From: Fertoeibacter niger
Lineage (GTDB): Bacteria > Pseudomonadota > Alphaproteobacteria > Rhodobacterales > Rhodobacteraceae
DNA length: 64,000 bases
Direction: 5' to 3'
Assembly (NCBI RefSeq): GCF_009380135.2
Contig: NZ_WHUT02000004.1
Span: 62,001-126,000 of the forward strand
The position numbers and the translations under genes are program-made. How positions within the stretch are numbered: position 1 is the stretch's first letter; each line of letters opens with the position of its first letter. This document shows, piece by piece, positions 8,922 to 18,352 of the stretch. The notes under the pieces were generated by a model. The model had not been told where the DNA came from, did no database searches, and saw only the letters and a program-made list of their open reading frames with translations.

Positions 8922-9383
8922 TCAGCCCTTCACGAACAGGTCGATGCGCTGGCGGAACAGCGTGCCATCGGGGGCGCTGGCCTCGACATGCAGCATCCAT
9001 TTGCCCGGTGCCAGATCCAGCGGCGTGCTGAACACCCCGTCAGCACTGGTAAATTCCGGCCTTGCATCGTCGCGCGCCACCGTCGTGCGTCCCACCAGAA
9101 CACGCAGATCCTGCACCGGTGCGGGCAACCCCGCCGCATCGCGGAACGTCAGGCGCAGCGCACCTGTGCTGTAGACGCTGGACAGTTCCCAGCCCAGCCC
9201 CTGCTGCGCGCTGCGGTCGGCGTCAAAGCTCTGGCTGGCGATGTAGGAGTTTTTCACCTCCAGCCCCGGAAAGGTGGCCACGGCCTGATATGCCAGCGTC
9301 ATGTTCACCCCGATGATTACCGCAAAGGCGCTGACCGTGATCACCAGCACATGCCGCCCCGTCAGTTCGCCCATCTCAGTCAT
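8922..9383 (-). CDS. ccoH: cbb3 oxidase assembly protein CcoH (FixH family)
   Basis: The product (about 153 residues) has one N-terminal membrane helix (HVLVITVSAFAVIIGVNMTL) and a periplasmic beta domain ending in RQRIDLFVKG, as in FixH/RdxH. CcoH associates with cbb3 subunits during assembly. The start at 9383 overlaps the end of ccoG by eight bases (ATGACTGA). The ATG at 9374 has better Shine-Dalgarno spacing to GGAAAGG and is a reasonable alternative. Confidence 0.9.
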   Translation of the reverse strand: MTEMGELTGRHVLVITVSAFAVIIGVNMTLAYQAVATFPGLEVKNSYIASQSFDADRSAQQGLGWELSSVYSTGALRLTFRDAAGLPAPVQDLRVLVGRTTVARDDARPEFTSADGVFSTPLDLAPGKWMLHVEASAPDGTLFRQRIDLFVKG

Positions 9384-10812
9384 CCTTTCCGTTGAAAATC
9401 GTGTCGCTGTGGATGCGGTCGGTATTGCCCAGATCCGCGACCCACAGCCGCAGGTCGGTGCGGTCCGTGCCTGCCGCCCGCGACCCGGCAGGGGCCACCA
9501 CATAGATGCGCTGCATCGTCGTCGCATTGCCCGGGACGGTGACGGTCTGTGCAGCCTGCCCCTCCAGCGTCAGCGCAAGGCCCGCGTCCGAAGTCAGCGA
9601 GATGGCAAACTCGCGCGCCCCGCCGTGTTTGTTCAGCAGCCGCAAGTCATAGGTGTTGCGGATCGCACCATCCGAAAGCGTGACGAAAGTGGGGTTGCGC
9701 ACCGGCGTCACATGCAGCCCGATGTCAGACCGCAGGAACAGCGCCGCCACCAGACCAAGGCCAACTCCGCCCCACAGCACTGTGTAAAGGATCGTCCGGG
9801 GCCGCAGGATGTGCTTCCACACCGGTTTTACCGCAGTGCCCGCACGTTCGGCCACCTCATCGGTCAGCGCCAGATAATCTATCAGGCCCCGTGGCTTGCC
9901 GATCTTCGCCATCGTGTCGTCGCAAGCGTCGATGCACAGCGCGCAGGTGATGCAGGCCAGTTGCTGCCCATCGCGGATGTCGATGCCCGTGGGGCAGACG
10001 TTCACGCAGGCCATGCAGTCGATGCAGTCGCCATGGGCATCAGCCGGGGCGATGGCGCCTTTTTGCAGCTTGCCGCGCGGTTCGCCCCGCCAGTCGCGGT
10101 AAGCCACGGTGATGGTGTCCTCATCCATCATTGCGGCCTGAATCCGGGGCCACGGGCAGGCATAGATGCAGATCTGTTCGCGCATGAAGCCGCCGAAAAC
10201 GAATGTCGTGGCCGTCAGCCCCGCGATGAAGGCCCAGGCCACAGGATGCGCCTCGCCCGTCACCAACCCGCGCAACAGCGTAGGCGCATCGGCAAAGTAG
10301 AATACCCAAGCCCCGCCCGTGGCCATGGCGATCAACAGCCAGACCGCCCATTTCATCAGCCGCTTGCGGGCCTTTTCACCATTCCACGCCTGCCGGTGCA
10401 GCCGCAGCCGCGCGTTGCGGTCGCCCTCGACCCAGCGCTCGACCAGGATGAACAGATCGGTCCAGACGGTTTGCGGGCAGGCATATCCGCACCAGACCCG
10501 CCCCAGCGCCGAGGTGAACAAGAACAGGCCCAGCCCGGCCATGATCAGCAAACCGGCGACGAAGTAAAACTCATGCGGCCAGATTTCGATCATGAAGAAG
10601 AAGAACCGCCGCCCGGAAAGGTCGATCAGAACCGCCTGATCCGGCAGGTTTGGCCCACGGTCCCACCGGAGCCAAGGCGTGATGTAATAGATGCCCAGCG
10701 TCACCCCCATGATCCACCACTTCAGCGTGCGGAAATACCCCTTCACCCGGCGCGGAAAGACCGGCTCGCGCGGGGCATACAGGCTGGGTGGCGGGGCGTC
10801 GGTGGGGGTCAA
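9376..10812 (-). CDS. ccoG: cbb3 oxidase accessory iron-sulfur protein CcoG (RdxA/FixG)
   Basis: The 478-residue membrane protein carries several membrane helices in its first half, including one with the WCGYACPQTVW motif. A 2x[4Fe-4S] ferredoxin module follows (CIDCMACVNVCPTG and CITCALCIDAC), then a periplasmic C-terminal beta domain. CcoG is linked to copper reduction during cbb3 assembly. It is the first gene of the ccoGHIS group, separated from ccoP by a 60-bp gap containing a strong hairpin. Confidence 0.95.
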   Translation of the reverse strand: MTPTDAPPPSLYAPREPVFPRRVKGYFRTLKWWIMGVTLGIYYITPWLRWDRGPNLPDQAVLIDLSGRRFFFFMIEIWPHEFYFVAGLLIMAGLGLFLFTSALGRVWCGYACPQTVWTDLFILVERWVEGDRNARLRLHRQAWNGEKARKRLMKWAVWLLIAMATGGAWVFYFADAPTLLRGLVTGEAHPVAWAFIAGLTATTFVFGGFMREQICIYACPWPRIQAAMMDEDTITVAYRDWRGEPRGKLQKGAIAPADAHGDCIDCMACVNVCPTGIDIRDGQQLACITCALCIDACDDTMAKIGKPRGLIDYLALTDEVAERAGTAVKPVWKHILRPRTILYTVLWGGVGLGLVAALFLRSDIGLHVTPVRNPTFVTLSDGAIRNTYDLRLLNKHGGAREFAISLTSDAGLALTLEGQAAQTVTVPGNATTMQRIYVVAPAGSRAAGTDRTDLRLWVADLGNTDRIHSDTIFNGKDD

Positions 10813-10843
10813 GGGGCTCTCCAGTGGTATCAGATTGGTGTCT

Positions 10844-10865
10844 GGCGGGCCTGAAGCGGCCCGCC
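10844..10865 (-). other. Intercistronic hairpin between ccoP and ccoG
   Basis: A perfect 8-bp stem (GGCGGGCC / GGCCCGCC) with a 6-base loop occupies the short gap between the structural genes ccoNOQP and the assembly genes ccoGHIS. There is no T-run in the direction of transcription, so it is more likely an attenuating or 3'-end-protecting hairpin than a full terminator. Such a structure could allow more oxidase than assembly factor to be made. Confidence 0.5.
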
Positions 10866-10872
10866 GGGCAGG

Positions 10873-11742
10873 CTATTCGCCGCCACCAAGCCCGTGGACA
10901 TAGACCGCGACCGCGCGCAGGTCGGCCTCGGACAGGCGGGTGTTCCAGTTCGGCATCACGCCGAACCGTGCGTTGGTGATCGTATCGGTCAGGGCCACCG
11001 CGTCACCGCCATAAAGCCAGATCGCATCGGTCAGCACCGGCGCGCCCAGGTCACGGTTGCCCTCGCCCGCATCGCCATGACAGGACGCGCAATTGTCGGC
11101 GAAAAGCGTGGCCCCCGCCGTGGCCAGGCCCGCGTCATGGTCCTGCCCCGAAATCGCCAGAACATGCTGCACCACCTGCGCTATCTCGTCCGGTGTCAGC
11201 AATTCGCCGAACTTCGGCATTTCCGAATAGCGCGCATCGGGGTCGGTGGTGTTGCGGATGCCATGGGCGATGGTGGTGTGGATGTTGGCGATGTCACCGC
11301 CCCACAGCCAGTCATCGTCCAGCAGGTTGGGATAGCCCGAGGCCTGCACGCCCGCCGCCCCCGACCCGTGGCATTGCGCACACCATGTCCGGAACACCGC
11401 CGCCCCGGCACTGGTGGCATACTGGTTCAGTTCGGGGTCGGCGGGGATCGCCGCCAGATCGGCTGCCTCCAGCCTTGCGCGGATCGGGCCATTGGCATCG
11501 GCGAACCGCTGGATTTCGGCAGCGACGTTGTCGCGCGTGGAATACCCCAGCAGCCCCGGCGTGGCGCGGCTCAGCAGCGGCCAGGCCGGATACAGCACGC
11601 TGTAGATCAGCGCGAAAAGGATGCAGGCATAGAACGTCCACAGCCACCAACGGGGCAGCGGGTTGTTCAGCTCTTCGATTCCATCCCAGATGTGGCCGGT
11701 GGTGCCGGGATCGGTCGGTTTGTTGGTGGGCTTGCGGGACAT
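10873..11742 (-). CDS. ccoP: cbb3-type cytochrome c oxidase subunit III, diheme (CcoP)
   Basis: The 289-residue product has a membrane anchor near residues 32-52 and two c-type heme sites, C121-A-Q-C124-H125 and C218-A-S-C221-H222, each in a cytochrome c fold. CcoP takes electrons from soluble or membrane cytochrome c and passes them to CcoO and CcoN. The ATG shares one base with the ccoQ stop (TGATG), so the two are translationally coupled. Confidence 0.97.
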   Translation of the reverse strand: MSRKPTNKPTDPGTTGHIWDGIEELNNPLPRWWLWTFYACILFALIYSVLYPAWPLLSRATPGLLGYSTRDNVAAEIQRFADANGPIRARLEAADLAAIPADPELNQYATSAGAAVFRTWCAQCHGSGAAGVQASGYPNLLDDDWLWGGDIANIHTTIAHGIRNTTDPDARYSEMPKFGELLTPDEIAQVVQHVLAISGQDHDAGLATAGATLFADNCASCHGDAGEGNRDLGAPVLTDAIWLYGGDAVALTDTITNARFGVMPNWNTRLSEADLRAVAVYVHGLGGGE

Positions 11743-11933
11743 CAGCGCGGCTCCGTTTCGGTCGGGGCGGCTTTGGGCCGGGTGTCATTGCGAAAGATCG
11801 AGGCGGCGGCGGCATCATGCGCAGAACGGCTGCCCGGGCGATACGCCCAGAAGATCACGCCGACAAACACCAGCGTCAGTGCCAGCAGCATCCAGCTGTC
11901 GGCGAATTCGCGCAGCAGACTATAGGTTTGCAT
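11742..11933 (-). CDS. ccoQ: cbb3-type oxidase small subunit CcoQ
   Basis: This 63-residue protein has one membrane helix (LLALTLVFVGVIFWAYRPGSR) and a polar C-terminal tail. It matches the CcoQ/FixQ family by size and the WAYRPGSR motif. CcoQ stabilises the cbb3 complex and in Rhodobacter sphaeroides takes part in oxygen signalling to the Prr system. It is placed between ccoO and ccoP as usual. Confidence 0.93.
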   Translation of the reverse strand: MQTYSLLREFADSWMLLALTLVFVGVIFWAYRPGSRSAHDAAAASIFRNDTRPKAAPTETEPR

Positions 11934-11942
11934 GGCGGCCTC

Positions 11943-12668
11943 CTAGCGGTTGGGATCGGGGATGAAGGTCGAGAAATCGACCATGGTGCCCAGCACCTGC
12001 AGATATGCGATCAGCGCATCCATCTCTGACGTGCCAGGCTGGCCGTCGAAGTTGCGCACCTGCGCGCCATCATAGCGTTCCTGCATGGCCGCATAATCGA
12101 GGTCGGGATTGGCCTGTGCCGCGAAATCGAGGCTGGCGTTCTCGATCATGTCATCCGTGTAAGGCACGCCGACGATGCGGTGTGTGGCCATCAGATCGGC
12201 CACATAGTCACCCTCCAGCATCACATCCGACAGGAAGCCGTATTTCGGCATCACCGACTCGGGCACCACCGATTGCGGATCGGTCAGGTGATCGACATGC
12301 CAGGCGTCGGAATAGCGTTCGCCCACACGGGCCAGGTCTGGCCCGGTGCGCTTGCTGCCCCACTGGAACGGATGGTCATACATCGACTCGGCGGCAAGGC
12401 TGTAGTGGCCATAGCGTTCAACCTCGTCGCGCATCGGGCGGATCATCTGGCTGTGGCAGACATAGCACCCTTCGCGGATGTAGATGTCACGGCCCGTCAG
12501 TTCCAAGGGCGTGTAGGGGCGCACCCCCTCGACCTTTTCGATGGTGTTTTCAAGATAGAACAGCGGCACGATCTGCACCAGTCCGCCGATGCTGACCACG
12601 ACAAAGCTGAGCGCAAGCAGCAGCGTGGCGTGGCGTTCGATGGGTTTGTGGCGGTCAAGAATTGACAT
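11943..12668 (-). CDS. ccoO: cbb3-type cytochrome c oxidase subunit II, monoheme (CcoO)
   Basis: The 241-residue product has one N-terminal membrane helix (residues about 15-38) and one heme c site, C68-Y-V-C71-H72, inside the highly conserved [14 protein letters not shown] segment. The methionine in VMPKYGFL further on is a likely axial ligand. CcoO receives electrons from CcoP and delivers them to CcoN. It lies 12 bp after ccoN. Confidence 0.97.
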   Translation of the reverse strand: MSILDRHKPIERHATLLLALSFVVVSIGGLVQIVPLFYLENTIEKVEGVRPYTPLELTGRDIYIREGCYVCHSQMIRPMRDEVERYGHYSLAAESMYDHPFQWGSKRTGPDLARVGERYSDAWHVDHLTDPQSVVPESVMPKYGFLSDVMLEGDYVADLMATHRIVGVPYTDDMIENASLDFAAQANPDLDYAAMQERYDGAQVRNFDGQPGTSEMDALIAYLQVLGTMVDFSTFIPDPNR

Positions 12669-12680
12669 GGGTTTCCTCGA

Positions 12681-14282
12681 TCATTCGGCGGGAATGGCGG
12701 CGGGCGCGGGCGCGCGGCCCGGGGCGGATGTGACGGTTTTCCAGAGGTTGACGCACATGATGATGCTGCCGGCCAGATAGAGCATACCGCCCAGCCCCCG
12801 CACGATGTTCATCGGCCATTTCGCGGAAACCGTGTCGGCAAAGGCGTTGACGAGGAACCCGTTGGCATCGACCTCGCGCCACATCAGGCCTTCCATGATG
12901 CCCGACACCCACATCGCGCTGGCGTAAAGAACGATCCCGATCGTGGCCAACCAGAAGTGCCAGCTGACCATGGCGAGGCTGTAAAGCCGGTCACGGTTCC
13001 ACAGGCGCGGCACCAGGAAGTAAAGCGCGCCAAAGGTGATCATGCCGTTCCAGCCCAAGGCACCGGAATGCACATGGCCGATGGTCCAGTCTGTGTAATG
13101 GCTCAGGGAGTTGACAGCCTTGATGCTCATCACCGGGCCTTCGAAGGTGGACATGCCGTAGAACCCGATGGCCACGACCATCATCCGCAGCACCGGGTCG
13201 GTGCGCAGCCGGTCCCATGCGCCCGAAAGCGTCATCAGCCCGTTGATCATGCCGCCCCAGCTGGGCATCCACAGCATGATCGAGAACACCATTCCCAGCG
13301 TCGCCGCCCATTCGGGCAGGGCGGTGTAGTGCAGGTGGTGCGGCCCCGCCCAGATATAAAGAAAGATCAGCGCCCAGAAGTGGATGATCGACAGTTTATA
13401 GCTGTAGACCGGGCGTTCGGCCTGCTTGGGCACGAAGTAATACATCATGCCCAGGAACCCCGCGGTCAGGAAGAAGCCCACCGCGTTGTGGCCATACCAC
13501 CACTGCACCATCGCATCCTGCACGCCCGAAAACACCTGCACCGATTTCGAACCGAACACCGACACCGGGATCGACAGGTTGTTCATCACATGCAGCATCG
13601 CCACAGTGACGATGAACGACAGGTAGAACCAGTTCGCGACATAGATATGCGGCTCGCGCCGTTTGATGATCGTGCCAAGGTAGACGGCCAGATAGGCCAG
13701 CCAGACGATCGTCAGCCAGATGTCGATGTACCATTCCGGCTCGGCATATTCCTTGGACTGGGTGGCGCCCAGCAGATAGCCGGTGGCCGCCAGCACGATG
13801 AACAGGTTGTAGCCCCAGAACACGAACCAGGCGAGGTTGCCGCCCCACAGCCGCGCGGCGGATGTGCGCTGCACGACATAGAACGACGTGCAGATCAACG
13901 CATTGCCGCCAAAGGCAAAGATCACCGCCGAGGTGTGCAGCGGCCGCAGCCGGCCAAAGTTGGCATACCCCTGCGCCCATTCAAAGTTCAGCGCCGGGAA
14001 GGCCAGCTGAAAGGCGATGACCACACCCACCAGAAACCCGGTGACACCCCAGAATGCCGTGGCGATCACACCATAGCGCACCACGCCGTCCAGGTATTCG
14101 TTCTGCGGCATCGCCGCGCGCGGCTCGTCCGTCCGGCGCAGCACCCACAGAAACAGGCCAGCCGCGACCACCATGATGATCACGGCATGCACCATATAGG
14201 CCAGATCGCGGGCATGGTTGGCGGCAATCGCCGCCAGCAGCGTGATCAGGCCCAGCGCGGTCAGTTTGATGTAATCCGTCAT
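12681..14282 (-). CDS. ccoN: cbb3-type cytochrome c oxidase subunit I (CcoN)
   Basis: This 533-residue catalytic subunit of the high-affinity terminal oxidase holds heme b, heme b3 and CuB. Heme and copper ligand regions are visible as [40 protein letters not shown] and [15 protein letters not shown]. The start at 14282 ([11 protein letters not shown]) follows GAGG at good spacing and gives the family's usual length. Upstream starts add only an unrelated Pro/Ala-rich stretch. Two FNR-type boxes lie 88-133 bp upstream, which fits oxygen-dependent control. Confidence 0.97.
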   Translation of the reverse strand: MTDYIKLTALGLITLLAAIAANHARDLAYMVHAVIIMVVAAGLFLWVLRRTDEPRAAMPQNEYLDGVVRYGVIATAFWGVTGFLVGVVIAFQLAFPALNFEWAQGYANFGRLRPLHTSAVIFAFGGNALICTSFYVVQRTSAARLWGGNLAWFVFWGYNLFIVLAATGYLLGATQSKEYAEPEWYIDIWLTIVWLAYLAVYLGTIIKRREPHIYVANWFYLSFIVTVAMLHVMNNLSIPVSVFGSKSVQVFSGVQDAMVQWWYGHNAVGFFLTAGFLGMMYYFVPKQAERPVYSYKLSIIHFWALIFLYIWAGPHHLHYTALPEWAATLGMVFSIMLWMPSWGGMINGLMTLSGAWDRLRTDPVLRMMVVAIGFYGMSTFEGPVMSIKAVNSLSHYTDWTIGHVHSGALGWNGMITFGALYFLVPRLWNRDRLYSLAMVSWHFWLATIGIVLYASAMWVSGIMEGLMWREVDANGFLVNAFADTVSAKWPMNIVRGLGGMLYLAGSIIMCVNLWKTVTSAPGRAPAPAAIPAE

Positions 14283-14369
14283 TCCGCATCCCTCTGTCCC
14301 ACCGGCCCGCCATGCGGCAGACCGGGCACTCTTTGCGGGCGAGGGTGGAGCATCCGCCGGGCGGCCGCC

Positions 14370-14383
14370 TTGATCCATGTCAA
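14370..14383. promoter_or_regulatory. FNR-type box A (ccoN-proximal)
   Basis: TTGAT-CCAT-GTCAA matches the FNR consensus TTGAT-N4-ATCAA at nine of ten defined bases. It lies about 88 bp upstream of the ccoN start in the region shared with the divergent stress-protein gene. If it acts at -41.5, transcription of ccoN would start near 14335. Confidence 0.75.
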
Positions 14384-14401
14384 CCGCAGCGGCCCGATTG
14401 C

Positions 14402-14415
14402 TTGATCCAGATCAG
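14402..14415. promoter_or_regulatory. FNR-type box B (usp-proximal)
   Basis: TTGAT-CCAG-ATCAG matches the FNR consensus at nine of ten defined bases. It is 60 bp upstream of the universal stress protein gene and 32 bp (about three helical turns, centre to centre) from box A. One box per divergent unit is the simplest reading. Confidence 0.7.
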
Positions 14416-14474
14416 GGCGCTTTGGGTCTTTTGGTCGCAGCCTCTGATCCAAAGGCACCGAGGAGGACCGCATC

Positions 14475-15323
14475 ATGGCCTACAAATCCATTCTGACCGT
14501 CGTGACCGGCCCGCAGGGCATCGGTCGCCTGCTGGGGGTGGCTAGCAATCTGGCACAGGCCCAGGACGCGCATCTTGACGTGCTGGCAGTGGGCGTGGAC
14601 GGATTGCAGCCCGCCTTTTACGGAATGGGCGATTCAATCTCGGCCATGCAGATCGCGCTGGATCAGGCCCGCGAGGTTGCACGCGCCAACGAGGCCGCCG
14701 CACGCGATTGCCTGACGCGCGAAAGCCCGGTCCTGCGCTGGTCTCTGGAAGGTGCGGCGCTGCAAACCGGCGGCCTGCGTGATCTTGTGGCCCAGCGCGC
14801 GCGGTTCAGCGATCTGGTGGTGCTGCCACAGCCCTATGGCGGCGACAGCCCGAAAGACACGGCCATCGTGCTGGAATCGGCGCTGTTCGACGGGCAGTCT
14901 GCCGTTCTGGTCATCCCGCAGGGCATGGAAGCCCCCATGCCGACAGGCGGCCGCGTCATTATCGCCTGGAACCAGAGCCGCGAGGCGATGGCCGCCGTGC
15001 GCCGCGCGATGCCGTTCCTGGCGGCAGCCCGGCAGGTCAGCATCGTGGTGGTCAACCCGCCGCTGCACAGCCCCGAACGGTCAGACCCGGGTGGTCAATT
15101 GTGCCAGATGCTGGTGCGCCATGGTGTCAAGGCGGGCGTGTCGGTTCTGGCGCAAAGCGAGCCGCGCACCGCACAGGTTCTGCTGCGGCATATCCGCGAA
15201 CAGGGGGCCGACCTGCTGGTGATGGGTGCTTACGGCCATTCACGGCTGCGCGAATCGATCCTGGGCGGGGCTACGCGCGACATGTTGGAACAGGGCACGG
15301 TCCCGACCTTGCTGGCGCACTAG
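14475..15323 (+). CDS. Universal stress protein, tandem Usp domains
   Basis: The 282-residue product has two Usp folds. The first starts at MAYKSILTVVTG and is degenerate. The second starts near GGRVIIAWNQSREAM and ends with LLVMGAYGHSRLRESILGGATRDML, the GxxGHSRxRE-xxxG-xT nucleotide-binding signature. Such proteins often accompany cbb3 genes and are induced at low oxygen. The gene is divergent from ccoN across a 192-bp region with two FNR-type boxes, so FnrL control is likely. The AGGAGG site just upstream supports the start. Confidence 0.9.
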   Translation: MAYKSILTVVTGPQGIGRLLGVASNLAQAQDAHLDVLAVGVDGLQPAFYGMGDSISAMQIALDQAREVARANEAAARDCLTRESPVLRWSLEGAALQTGGLRDLVAQRARFSDLVVLPQPYGGDSPKDTAIVLESALFDGQSAVLVIPQGMEAPMPTGGRVIIAWNQSREAMAAVRRAMPFLAAARQVSIVVVNPPLHSPERSDPGGQLCQMLVRHGVKAGVSVLAQSEPRTAQVLLRHIREQGADLLVMGAYGHSRLRESILGGATRDMLEQGTVPTLLAH

Positions 15324-15449
15324 CCCACCTGCGCGAACCCCAACCTTGTCCCGAATGACACAGCCGCGCGGCCCCATTGGCATCACGGGCAAGCCATGCA
15401 TAGATCGCCAGGCAAACCGGGGCTTTGCCCCTTGTCCTGGGAATGTCCG

Positions 15450-16244
15450 ATGACCGATGCCATAGCCGCGCGCCACCAGGCCGCCGAACAGATCGCCGCC
15501 GAGGCCGCCGCGCTGGCCCTTGGCTATTTTCATCGCCGCGCCGATCTGGTGGTCGAGACCAAAGCCAGCCCGCAAGACATCGTGTCGCGCGCCGACCGCG
15601 AGGTCGAGACACTGATCCGCGCGCGGCTGGCGGCCCTTTGCCCCGATGACGGGTTTCTGGGCGAAGAACTGGGCGTGCAGGCCGGCACCTCGGGCTTCAC
15701 CTGGGTGATCGACCCGATTGACGGCACCAGCCCCTTCATCGCCGGTCTGCCGCATTGGTGCGTGGCGATCGCCCTGCAACAGGGGGCTGCAACCGTGGCC
15801 GCCGTAACCCATGTGCCAGTCGCTGACGAGGTGTTTACGGCGCGTCAGGGTGGCGGTGTGCGGCTGAACGGGGCGCTCTTGCGGCTGGACGATGCGGTGC
15901 GGCTGACCAACAGCCAGACCGGCATCGGGGCCAGCCACCGCTCCGACCCCACCGCAATGGCCGCGCTGGTCCAGGCGCTGCTGGTGGCAGGCGGTGTGTT
16001 CTATCGCAACGGATCGGGCGCGCTGATGCTGGCCTCGGTCGCGGCCGGGCGGCTGGGCAGCTATTTCGAGGCGCATATGCATGCCTGGGATTGTCTGGGC
16101 GGTCTCTTGATGGTGCGCGAGGCGGGCGGTGTCACCGCCCCGTTCTGCGCCGACGGCTACTTGCTTGCGGGCGGCAGGGTGGTGGCCGCAGCCCCGCAAG
16201 TCTGGCCTGCGCTGCAAGATGTGCTGATCGCGGCAGAGGTCTGA
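15450..16244 (+). CDS. Inositol monophosphatase-family phosphatase
   Basis: The 264-residue product carries the Mg-dependent phosphatase motifs of the IMPase superfamily: GEELG (metal ligand Glu), WVIDPIDGTSPF (DPIDGT motif), and WDCLGGLLMVREAGG near the C-terminus. Substrates in this family include inositol phosphates, PAP (CysQ type) and histidinol phosphate, and the sequence does not decide between them. The start at 15450 lacks a strong ribosome site but begins the homologous region. Confidence 0.88.
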   Translation: MTDAIAARHQAAEQIAAEAAALALGYFHRRADLVVETKASPQDIVSRADREVETLIRARLAALCPDDGFLGEELGVQAGTSGFTWVIDPIDGTSPFIAGLPHWCVAIALQQGAATVAAVTHVPVADEVFTARQGGGVRLNGALLRLDDAVRLTNSQTGIGASHRSDPTAMAALVQALLVAGGVFYRNGSGALMLASVAAGRLGSYFEAHMHAWDCLGGLLMVREAGGVTAPFCADGYLLAGGRVVAAAPQVWPALQDVLIAAEV

Positions 16245-16261
16245 CCGCGCAACGCAACGGA

Positions 16262-16283
16262 CCGCAGCGTTTGAACGCTGCGG
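16262..16283 (+). terminator. Probable terminator after the IMPase-family gene
   Basis: A perfect 10-bp stem (CCGCAGCGTT / AACGCTGCGG) with a two-base gap begins 18 bp after the stop codon. Only a short T tract (CCCTTTC) follows, so termination may be partial. Confidence 0.55.
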
Positions 16284-16424
16284 CCCTTTCACGGCAAGTC
16301 ACGGCAAGATCATTACGCGGCTTGTGGCGCGGCTTGCGGCCGGTCGGCCCGCATATGTGTCAGGCAACCTGCGCCTGTGCGGCGGGCAGGGGCCGGGCGC
16401 AACCGCGCCCTGCCCCCTCCCAGA

Positions 16425-16805
16425 TCACATCCAGTAAGGTGCCACGCCATAATGGTCATGCGCTGTCTGACCCCAGGTGCGGTCACGCTGCCAGTCTTCC
16501 GGCACGGCGGGGGCCGCTTCAAGCTGTTCCTTGGTGATGTCGGTCACATAGCCGTCCAGCTGCACGTCATAGCGCAGCTTGCCCCAGGGCAGCGGCGTGT
16601 GGTCGGCACCGATGCCCAGGAAACCGCCGAATGACATCACGGCATAGGCCACACGGCCCGATTGCTTGTCGATCATCAGATGGTCGACATTGCCCAGGTG
16701 ATCGCCCGTCGGGCTGTAGACCCGCGCGCCGTTCACGTCACCGCTGGACACCATCGGGTTCGGCGCGGTGGTCTGGGTCGGGGCGGCATAGGGTTGCGTC
16801 TGCAT
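16425..16805 (-). CDS. PRC-barrel domain protein
   Basis: The 126-residue product contains a PRC-barrel: GARVYSPTGDHLGNVDHLMIDKQSGRVAYAVMSFGGFLGIG, followed by PLPWGKLRYD and a Tyr-rich C-terminus ending in APYWM. The start at 16805 is preceded by an ideal AGGAGG. PRC-barrels occur in the photosynthetic reaction-centre H subunit and RimM; small single-domain versions are common in alphaproteobacteria and often stress-induced. No membrane helix or catalytic residue is seen. Confidence 0.88.
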   Translation of the reverse strand: MQTQPYAAPTQTTAPNPMVSSGDVNGARVYSPTGDHLGNVDHLMIDKQSGRVAYAVMSFGGFLGIGADHTPLPWGKLRYDVQLDGYVTDITKEQLEAAPAVPEDWQRDRTWGQTAHDHYGVAPYWM

Positions 16806-17067
16806 CGTATCCTCCTGCGTTGCAGCTATACCGACAAAACCCCACAGGCCGGGAATGGTTCCCCCATTTGGCGTTTCCTGCCGCCGCGTCACCACCTCGC
16901 CGCCCCCGCATCCCGGCTGCGCGGCCGCAAACCCACGACAGGCAAGGCCCGTTCGGGCAAGACATGGCCAACCAGTTTTTCGGTCGCGGTGTTCGTCGGT
17001 TCCGCCACTGGCACCGCCCGAACCGGGCCGCAAGGCAGCCGCACCTGTGCCACCCAAGGCGCAAGAC

Positions 17068-17421
17068 TCACGCTCCCGCCAGATACTGCCGCACGGCCTC
17101 TGTCACATGGCGGAAACGGTCACCGCCCAGCGGCACGCCGCCATACCAGCGCGTCACCACCACCACATGATCGCGCAGGCCCGCGCGTTCCAGCATGCGC
17201 AGGATGGCGGCACCCGCCCCCGCCTCGCCGTCATCACCCTTCAGCGGGCCATCGGCCAGCAGCACAGCCCAGGAATTATGCGTGGCGCGGGCGAATTTCT
17301 TGTGGTGCTTCAGGGCCACCAGAAACGCATCGACCTCGGCACGGCTGGCCGCAGGCCCGCCCGACACGGCATATCTTGAGCCGCGGTCGCTGACGACATT
17401 CTCGATCTGCCGCATTTCCAC
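17068..17421 (-). CDS. YigZ/IMPACT-family protein (UPF0029)
   Basis: The 117-residue product has the UPF0029 core: AFLVALKHHKKFARATHNSWAVLL, GDDGEAGAGAAILRMLE, and VVVVTRWYGGVPLGGDRF. The RWYGGxxLG motif is diagnostic. Full-length YigZ is about 200 residues with a second domain; this one keeps only the first, as in many Rhodobacteraceae. The function in bacteria is unclear. The start is GTG at 17421, or ATG at 17415. It follows the M48 gene by seven bases. Confidence 0.85.
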   Translation of the reverse strand: MEMRQIENVVSDRGSRYAVSGGPAASRAEVDAFLVALKHHKKFARATHNSWAVLLADGPLKGDDGEAGAGAAILRMLERAGLRDHVVVVTRWYGGVPLGGDRFRHVTEAVRQYLAGA

Positions 17422-17428
17422 CGCCCGA

Positions 17429-18160
17429 TCAGCGCCCCGTCAGCCGTGCAACCGTGTCCTGCACCACCGCGCGCCGCGCGGCATTGGGCGGATGCGTGCC
17501 CAGAAACTCATCCCCCGGGTCGGGCAGCCGGTCAAAGAACGCGGCCCCCCGCAACGGGTCATACCCGGCCAGCAAGGCAATCTCGGCCCCCAGGGCATCG
17601 GCCTCAAGCTCGAACTCCTTGGAAAACTGCCGCGCCCCCACCGAGGCACCTACCTGTTGCACCTGCCGGATCGTCGCCTCATCCGCCCCGCCCAGCGAGG
17701 CCAGCACCCCGGCCAGCAGCGCCCCGGTCATCGCGGTTTCCTGCTGGCGCGGAATGTGGCCTGCGATGTGATGCGCCGCCTCGTGGCCCAGCACGAAGGC
17801 CAGTTCATCGGCGTTGCGCGCATCGGCGATCAGCGCAGGCGTAAAGCCGATGATCGGGCGGCCCGCGCCATCCAGCGTCTGAAAGGCGTTGGCCGGCTGG
17901 CCCGGGCGTGTGTCCAGCGCGATCTGATAGTTGCAGGGCACGCCCCGGGTGCGCTGCCGGCACAGATCCTCGGCGACAGGCTGCACCTGCGCCACCACCT
18001 GCTGAAACCTGCCCAGCGCGGTCGTGGCGGTGGGCTGCGGGGCGGTGGGCTGCGGGGCGGGGCCCGCAGACACCGGCACCGGCGGCGCAAGCGGCCCCTG
18101 CGGAACGGCCGCACAAGCGGCCAGCCCCGCCACCATCACCACCATCACCAGATAACGCAT
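17429..18160 (-). CDS. M48-family metalloprotease lipoprotein
   Basis: The 243-residue product starts with a lipobox signal peptide (LVMVVMVAGLAAC, Cys at about 16), a Pro/Ala-rich linker, then an M48 zinc peptidase domain. The zinc motif reads HEAAHH, with a downstream FELEADALGAEIA supplying the third ligand Glu. The THPPNAAR motif of the periplasmic M48/YcaL-LoiP group is also present. It probably acts on misfolded or outer-membrane proteins in the periplasm. The ATG at 18160 is chosen because the signal peptide begins there. Confidence 0.9.
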   Translation of the reverse strand: MRYLVMVVMVAGLAACAAVPQGPLAPPVPVSAGPAPQPTAPQPTATTALGRFQQVVAQVQPVAEDLCRQRTRGVPCNYQIALDTRPGQPANAFQTLDGAGRPIIGFTPALIADARNADELAFVLGHEAAHHIAGHIPRQQETAMTGALLAGVLASLGGADEATIRQVQQVGASVGARQFSKEFELEADALGAEIALLAGYDPLRGAAFFDRLPDPGDEFLGTHPPNAARRAVVQDTVARLTGR

Positions 18161-18352
18161 GCCCGCACCCCGACTTGTTTTTCCCCTGATTAGCAAGTTT
18201 CCCCGGACAGAGAAGCCCGGATCAAGCGCCGCGGCACCTGCTCACGCGAAGGTGCGACGCTTTGGCAAAAGCTGCGCGCCCGTGGCAAACCGCCGGGTGG
18301 CACGACGCACGGGGCATTGAGCTTTGCATCCCCCTGCCCTAGCATCTGCGGC

